NCBI GenBank assembly: GCA_002693605.1
Contig: NZQO01000156.1
Location: forward strand, 1 to 9,840
Direction: 5' to 3'
DNA: 9,840 nucleotides
DNA from: Flavobacteriaceae bacterium
GTDB lineage: Bacteria; Bacteroidota; Bacteroidia; Flavobacteriales; Flavobacteriaceae
A program made the translations under genes and the position numbers. Positions 6,602 to 9,840 of the stretch are shown one piece after another (position 1 is the stretch's first letter; the number at the start of each line of letters is the position of its first letter). The notes below the pieces were generated by a model. The model saw only the letters and a list, made by a program, of their open reading frames with translations, did no database searches and had not been told where the DNA came from.

Positions 6602-7134
6602 TGTATTTGCGGCATATTTCTGTAGTTGTACTTAGGCGTATAGTTTTTTTCCAAAAAGGTACGCGACCAAAAGTGTTTTTTGAAAAGGAATAGCGGTTCG
6701 GCGATCATAAAATAGGGCACATAATGGTACCACCGCACCCCGTGCTTATGGTAATACGCCTTTATCTCGGCTTTCAGGCCCAGTTCCTCGGCAGCCGTCT
6801 CGACTGCCATGCGCTGGCATTTACTGCCCATATACATGCGCGCAATGCGGGGCCTAAACCCGTGAAGGAATAATTGGTCCTTGGCACGCTTGTAATTTTG
6901 GTAGCGCGACCAGCCATCCATTAGCACCAGGAAGATATGGACAAAGGAGAAAAGAAAGCAGAGCGTCCAAAAGAGTACTGCCCAGACACCTTGGTAGCGA
7001 AGGGCGTTGTACAGCTCGGCGCCATAGAGGTACGATTCTGCAATGAACAGCAACAGGGCCCAGTACAGTAGCCGCCCTACGCGAAGGTACGAGCGCAAGG
7101 GGTGTGGCTGCCGGGGCAAAATGGTGCGTTCCAT
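6592..7134 (-). CDS. Two-helix membrane protein of unknown function, first gene of the ABC operon
   Basis: A 180-residue protein I cannot assign to a named family. Hydrophobic segments at about 21-38 and 49-71 suggest two membrane helices close to the N-terminus, with a short loop (YLYGAELYNALRYQG) between them. The remaining ~105 residues are soluble-looking and basic, rich in aromatic residues, with DGWSRYQNYKRAKDQLF at 73-89, a KCQRMAVETAAEELG helix at 105-119 and many Tyr/Trp/His near 128-145. No catalytic motif is evident. The ATG at 7134 follows a -7-like box. Its stop codon lies inside the start of the ATPase gene, with 10 bases of overlap, so it is probably translated together with the transporter and may be a partner of it. 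The last point is inference. Confidence 0.8.
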   Translation of the reverse strand: MERTILPRQPHPLRSYLRVGRLLYWALLLFIAESYLYGAELYNALRYQGVWAVLFWTLCFLFSFVHIFLVLMDGWSRYQNYKRAKDQLFLHGFRPRIARMYMGSKCQRMAVETAAEELGLKAEIKAYYHKHGVRWYHYVPYFMIAEPLFLFKKHFWSRTFLEKNYTPKYNYRNMPQIHWV

Positions 7135-7139
7135 ACTCC

Positions 7140-7147
7140 CAAATATA
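7140..7147 (-). promoter_or_regulatory. -7 box just ahead of the ABC operon
   Basis: On the minus strand the sequence reads TATATTTG, an exact match to TAnnTTTG. It ends 5 bases before the ATG at 7134. The best upstream TTG is only 13 bases away, too close for a standard -33 element. If used, the transcript would start at or next to the start codon (leaderless). Confidence 0.4.
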
Positions 7148-7195
7148 AAAATTTAAACTACAATCCTTTCCTAATCGAACGGTAGGCGTATCGAC

Positions 7196-7205
7196 ATTGG
7201 CCAAT
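7196..7205. repeat. Perfect 10-base palindrome in the divergent intergenic region
   Basis: ATTGGCCAAT is a perfect palindrome about 60 bases upstream of the ABC operon and on the far side from the glycosyltransferase start. It could be a regulator half-site pair, but a palindrome of this length also occurs by chance. Confidence 0.25.
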
Positions 7206-7208
7206 AAT

Positions 7209-7246
7209 AGGCATACTAGTTCTCAAAGTAATGCCTGTATTTTTTT
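7209..7246 (+). terminator. Terminator-like hairpin with no gene upstream on its strand
   Basis: AGGCATACT (7209-7217) pairs with AGTAATGCCT (7227-7236) over 9 base pairs with one bulged A, a 9-base loop, and a run of seven T at 7240-7246. The shape is that of an intrinsic terminator or attenuator on the plus strand. No plus-strand gene precedes it: the neighbour at 7134 is transcribed away. It may terminate a short RNA, act in the leader of the glycosyltransferase gene, or be chance. Confidence 0.4.
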
Positions 7247-7327
7247 GTGGTCCTTATTCTAAAAAACTGTACTTCAGATTCTTATAACGCAGGGTGTCGC
7301 TCTGTAGACCGTTAGGGCAATTTTTCG

Positions 7328-7335
7328 TATCTTTA
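7328..7335 (+). promoter_or_regulatory. Probable -7 box for the glycosyltransferase gene
   Basis: TATCTTTA, preceded by CG, has one mismatch to TAnnTTTG. No good -33 TTTG is visible at the expected distance (a TCTG lies 23 bases upstream). If correct, the 5' leader would be roughly 60 bases long, containing a small ATTCC-GAA-GGAAT hairpin (7361-7373). Confidence 0.3.
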
Positions 7336-7378
7336 AGGGGAGCCTTTCCTCCATTTTTTCATTCCGAAGGAATATTTC

Positions 7379-7402
7379 ATGGGCTCTTGTAGATTTATAT
7401 GA
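7379..7402 (+). CDS. Possible 7-codon leader ORF (MGSCRFI)
   Basis: ATG at 7379 opens a 7-codon frame ending in TGA at 7400-7402, which overlaps the glycosyltransferase ATG (7399-7401) as ATGA. The arrangement is the same as the translational coupling seen in the ABC operon, so translation here could feed the main gene. No family evidence is possible for so short a peptide, and chance is quite likely. Confidence 0.2.
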   Translation: MGSCRFI

Positions 7403-8346
7403 ACGATTACCTTGACAGAAACATACTCGTAGTGGGCACGGTGCGAAATTGTGCGCATGCCATAGAAAAAGAATATAGGCAAATAGCCGGCGCCCTGCAC
7501 CGTTATAAAAATGTGCGCTACTTAATCATTGAATCGGATAGTACCGATAAGACGATTGCAAAGCTCGAGCAACTGAAGGGTATGAATCCCCATTTTGATT
7601 ACATTTCACTGGGCGAACTGCGCACGCAAATACCAAAACGAACGGAGCGGATCGCATTCTGCCGCAATAGGTACCTGGAGGAAATTGAGAACAATAAATT
7701 GTATCAAGATATACAGTACGTAATCGTTACCGATCTGGACGGAACCAATACCCTGCTTCAGGAAGCGCATATTGAATCATGTTGGAAACGCGATGATTGG
7801 GACGTTTGCGCAGCCAACCAAAAAGGACCTTATTACGATATATGGGCCTTCCGGCACCCGGTACATTCGCCCGACGATTGCCTGCAATATTACCAACGTT
7901 TATTGACCACCGAAAAGAAAAGCCCGTTAGAAGCGAGACGTCTGGCCATTTTTTCACGCATGATAACGATTCCGCAGAGTGATACGTGGCTGGAAGTTGA
8001 CTCTGCCTTTGGGGGCATGGCGATCTACAAAAAGGAAAGTCTGGTAAAGGCGCGCTACCTAGGTATTGATGAAAAGGGAAATGAAGTTTGCGAGCACGTG
8101 GCGCTGCACAAACAAATAAAGGACATGGGCGGTAAAATTTACATCAACCCCAATTTAATAAATTGCCGGGCACCCCTGGAACACGTAAAACTATTATCGT
8201 TTAAGTATTTCATTAGTTGGTGCGTACATCAGGGCATACAGCTACCGCAAGGGCAATTATTTGAACGGATCAAGAGCTTTTGGATTCGGCCGAAGTATAC
8301 CGTAAAATTGAATTCGGTACCGGTGAAGCGATACGATAAGCAATAA
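7399..8346 (+). CDS. Glycosyltransferase resembling the Cap59/CMT1 mannosyltransferase group
   Basis: A 315-residue protein without signal peptide or membrane segment. It begins with a GT-A-like pattern: ILVVGTVRNCA at 9-19, IIESDSTDKT at 43-52 (nucleotide-sugar binding region) and VIVTDLDGTN at 108-117, where DLD (112-114) fits the metal-binding DxD. It continues with CAANQKGPYYDIWAFRH at 137-153, FGGMAIY at 204-210 and CEHVALH at 231-237. The YYDIWAFRH and EHVALH segments recall the fungal capsule alpha-1,3-mannosyltransferase family (Cap59/CMT1), known also in bacteria; this is from memory of the pattern. Donor and acceptor are unknown, and no polysaccharide genes are nearby. It stands alone as a single transcription unit closed by a strong terminator. 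Its DNA is more AT-rich than its neighbours (20 G+C of 60 at 7681-7740, 23 of 60 at 8101-8160), which may reflect horizontal acquisition. The ATG at 7399 is the first in frame that keeps the domain whole. Confidence 0.78.
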   Translation: MNDYLDRNILVVGTVRNCAHAIEKEYRQIAGALHRYKNVRYLIIESDSTDKTIAKLEQLKGMNPHFDYISLGELRTQIPKRTERIAFCRNRYLEEIENNKLYQDIQYVIVTDLDGTNTLLQEAHIESCWKRDDWDVCAANQKGPYYDIWAFRHPVHSPDDCLQYYQRLLTTEKKSPLEARRLAIFSRMITIPQSDTWLEVDSAFGGMAIYKKESLVKARYLGIDEKGNEVCEHVALHKQIKDMGGKIYINPNLINCRAPLEHVKLLSFKYFISWCVHQGIQLPQGQLFERIKSFWIRPKYTVKLNSVPVKRYDKQ

Positions 8347-8366
8347 AACCTTTTCTTATTCAAAGC

Positions 8367-8397
8367 AAAAAACCCAGACCATACGGTCTGGGTTTTT
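8367..8397. terminator. Bidirectional terminator between the glycosyltransferase gene and dnaK
   Basis: Perfect 10-base-pair stem AACCCAGACC (8371-8380), loop ATAC, GGTCTGGGTT (8385-8394). It is flanked by A-run 8367-8372 and T-run 8393-8397, so both strands end in a U-tract. It lies between two convergent genes and can serve both. Confidence 0.93.
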
Positions 8398-8415
8398 CTA
8401 TTTAGTTTCGGAAGT

Positions 8416-8434
8416 TCCCGAATTCCATTCGGGA
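8416..8434. repeat. Short perfect hairpin in the 3' region of dnaK
   Basis: TCCCGAAT (8416-8423), loop TCC, ATTCGGGA (8427-8434): an 8-base-pair perfect inverted repeat with no T-run on either side, so not a terminator. It would be in the dnaK 3' UTR, upstream of the shared terminator, where it could protect the transcript end. The rest of the gap 8435-8476 holds nothing recognisable. Confidence 0.5.
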
Positions 8435-8476
8435 GGTACCTTGCACACTAGAACGTGTTGCCTAGTAGCGCAATGC

Positions 8477-9840
8477 TTACTTTACTTCCTCAAAGTCTAC
8501 GTCCTCAACGTCGCTGCTCTCCTCGGAATTGGCTCCCGTGGCACCTTGCTGCGCGCCGGCATCTCCTCCTGGAGCGCCTCCTTGCTGCTGCTCGGCCTGG
8601 GCCTTGTACATTTCCTCAGAAGCGGTTTTCCAAGCTTCGTTGATCTTTTCCAAGGCAGGTTGAATGTTCTCCACTTCCTTGGTTTCATATGCCTTCTTCA
8701 AATCTTCCAAAGCATCTTCGATGGGCTTCTTCTTATCGTCAGATAACTTATCGCCGAATTCCTTCAGTTGCTTTTCGGTCTGGAAGATCATCGCATCGGC
8801 CTCGTTGATTTTATCTACCTTTTCCTTGGCAGCTTTATCACTTTCGGCATTTGCCTCGGCTTCTTGCCTCATCTTCTTGATTTCCTCTTCGGTCAAGCCG
8901 GAAGATGCCTCGATACGGATATCCTGCTTCTTACCGGTAGCCTTGTCTTCGGCACTTACCTTGATAATACCGTTTGCATCGATATCGAAGGTCACTTCAA
9001 TTTGAGGTGTCCCCCGCGGTGCTGGTGGAATCCCGTCTAGGTGGAACCTACCAATGGTCTTATTGTCGGCTGCCATAGGGCGCTCTCCTTGCAGTACGTG
9101 AATTTCAACGCTGGGCTGATTATCGGCCGCGGTAGAGAACACTTGGCTCTTCTTTGTAGGAATGGTTGTATTTGCCTCGATCAATTTGGTGTTTACGCCA
9201 CCCATCGTCTCGATACCGAGCGATAGCGGGGTTACGTCCAATAGCAATACATCCTTTACGTCTCCGGTTAGAACTCCACCCTGGATGGCGGCACCAATGG
9301 CCACAACCTCATCTGGGTTTACGCCCTTGCTGGGCGATTTTCCGAAGAATTCCTTCACCGCTTCCTGTACGGCAGGAATACGGGTTGAACCACCTACGAG
9401 AATAATCTCGTCGATATCGCTCTTGCTCAAGCCAGCCGCTTTCAGGGCCTTCTCGCAAGGGGTAATGGTTCTCTTTACAAGATCGTCGATCAATTGCTCG
9501 AACTTGCTACGCGTTAAGGTCTTTACCAAGTGCTTTGGCCCACTGGCCGTAGCGGTAACGTACGGTAGGTTGATCTCGGTCTGTGAAGAGGAAGACAATT
9601 CAATCTTGGCCTTTTCGGCAGCTTCCTTCAAGCGCTGTAGCGCCATTGGGTCCTTGCGCAGGTCCATGTCCTCTTCCTTCTGAAATTCGTCTGCCAACCA
9701 GTTGATGATCTTGCTGTCTACATCGTCACCCCCTAGGTGGGTATCCCCATCGGTAGCGAGTACTTCAAACACGCCGTCACCCAATTCAAGGATACTAACA
9801 TCGTGCGTACCTCCACCAAAGTCGAATACAACGATCTTCT
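8477..9840 (-). CDS. dnaK: DnaK (Hsp70) chaperone, 5' end cut off by window edge
   Basis: ATP-driven Hsp70 chaperone of the cytosol, working with DnaJ and GrpE. The frame is open to the right edge (about 453 codons visible), so some 185 N-terminal residues, including the first nucleotide-binding lobe, are outside. At the edge it reads [15 protein letters not shown], the phosphate-2 loop in a form typical of Flavobacteriia (E. coli has DLGGGTFD), followed by DTHLGGDD. Further on are [24 protein letters not shown], the interdomain linker region ([19 protein letters not shown]), [16 protein letters not shown] of the substrate-binding domain, a helical lid and a Q/G-rich tail (QQQGGAPGG) ending DVDFEEVK. 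All expected elements are intact. Codons look native. The promoter and any heat-shock regulation lie outside the window. An internal TTG at 9784 is not a real start. Confidence 0.98.
   Translation of the reverse strand, partial: KIVVFDFGGGTHDVSILELGDGVFEVLATDGDTHLGGDDVDSKIINWLADEFQKEEDMDLRKDPMALQRLKEAAEKAKIELSSSSQTEINLPYVTATASGPKHLVKTLTRSKFEQLIDDLVKRTITPCEKALKAAGLSKSDIDEIILVGGSTRIPAVQEAVKEFFGKSPSKGVNPDEVVAIGAAIQGGVLTGDVKDVLLLDVTPLSLGIETMGGVNTKLIEANTTIPTKKSQVFSTAADNQPSVEIHVLQGERPMAADNKTIGRFHLDGIPPAPRGTPQIEVTFDIDANGIIKVSAEDKATGKKQDIRIEASSGLTEEEIKKMRQEAEANAESDKAAKEKVDKINEADAMIFQTEKQLKEFGDKLSDDKKKPIEDALEDLKKAYETKEVENIQPALEKINEAWKTASEEMYKAQAEQQQGGAPGGDAGAQQGATGANSEESSDVEDVDFEEVK

Noticed and set aside
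9162..9683. Plus-strand open frame of 173 codons over dnaK
   Set aside because: It is antisense to highly conserved DnaK sequence; such long shadow frames are common opposite dnaK.
1..9840. Defence island, phage, transposon or CRISPR system
   Set aside because: No transposase, integrase, toxin-antitoxin pair, restriction gene, direct-repeat array or target-site duplication was found on either strand.

Overview
The window looks like chromosomal DNA of a member of the Bacteroidota, most likely class Flavobacteriia, with fairly balanced base composition. Four things point there: TAnnTTTG-type -7 promoter boxes, A-rich leaders instead of Shine-Dalgarno sequences, the DnaK wording [11 protein letters not shown], and a men gene order of hotdog thioesterase, isochorismate synthase, MenD. 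No rRNA, tRNA, CRISPR array, insertion sequence or prophage gene was seen. No non-coding stretch exceeds 300 bases; the longest is 7135-7398 (264 bases).

Left part (1-2643, minus strand): a menaquinone operon read right to left. It encodes a YdiI/MenI-type hotdog thioesterase, isochorismate synthase (menF) and MenD, whose 3' end lies beyond the left edge. MenF makes isochorismate and MenD makes SEPHCHC from it; the thioesterase probably releases 1,4-dihydroxy-2-naphthoate later in the same pathway. A very short (38-base) divergent promoter region separates this operon from a plus-strand alpha/beta hydrolase (2682-3326). A small secreted leucine-rich-repeat protein (3435-4145) follows, ended by a good intrinsic terminator.

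Middle (4261-7134, minus strand): a tight four-gene operon whose genes overlap end to start by 10, 4 and 4 bases. In order of transcription they are a two-helix membrane protein of unknown function, an ABC ATPase with an apparent TTG start, an ABC-2-type permease and an exported protein that may have a LolA-like fold. The substrate is unknown. This is the best candidate here for an uncharacterised system, although its parts belong to common families.

Right part: a 264-base divergent intergenic region holds an apparently orphan terminator-like hairpin and a possible 7-codon leader ORF. It precedes a Cap59/CMT1-like glycosyltransferase gene (7399-8346) that is visibly more AT-rich than its neighbours. 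A bidirectional terminator separates that gene from dnaK (minus strand), whose 5' end is cut off by the right edge. Overall this is mostly ordinary core-genome sequence with a few regulatory details and one uncharacterised transporter operon worth checking.
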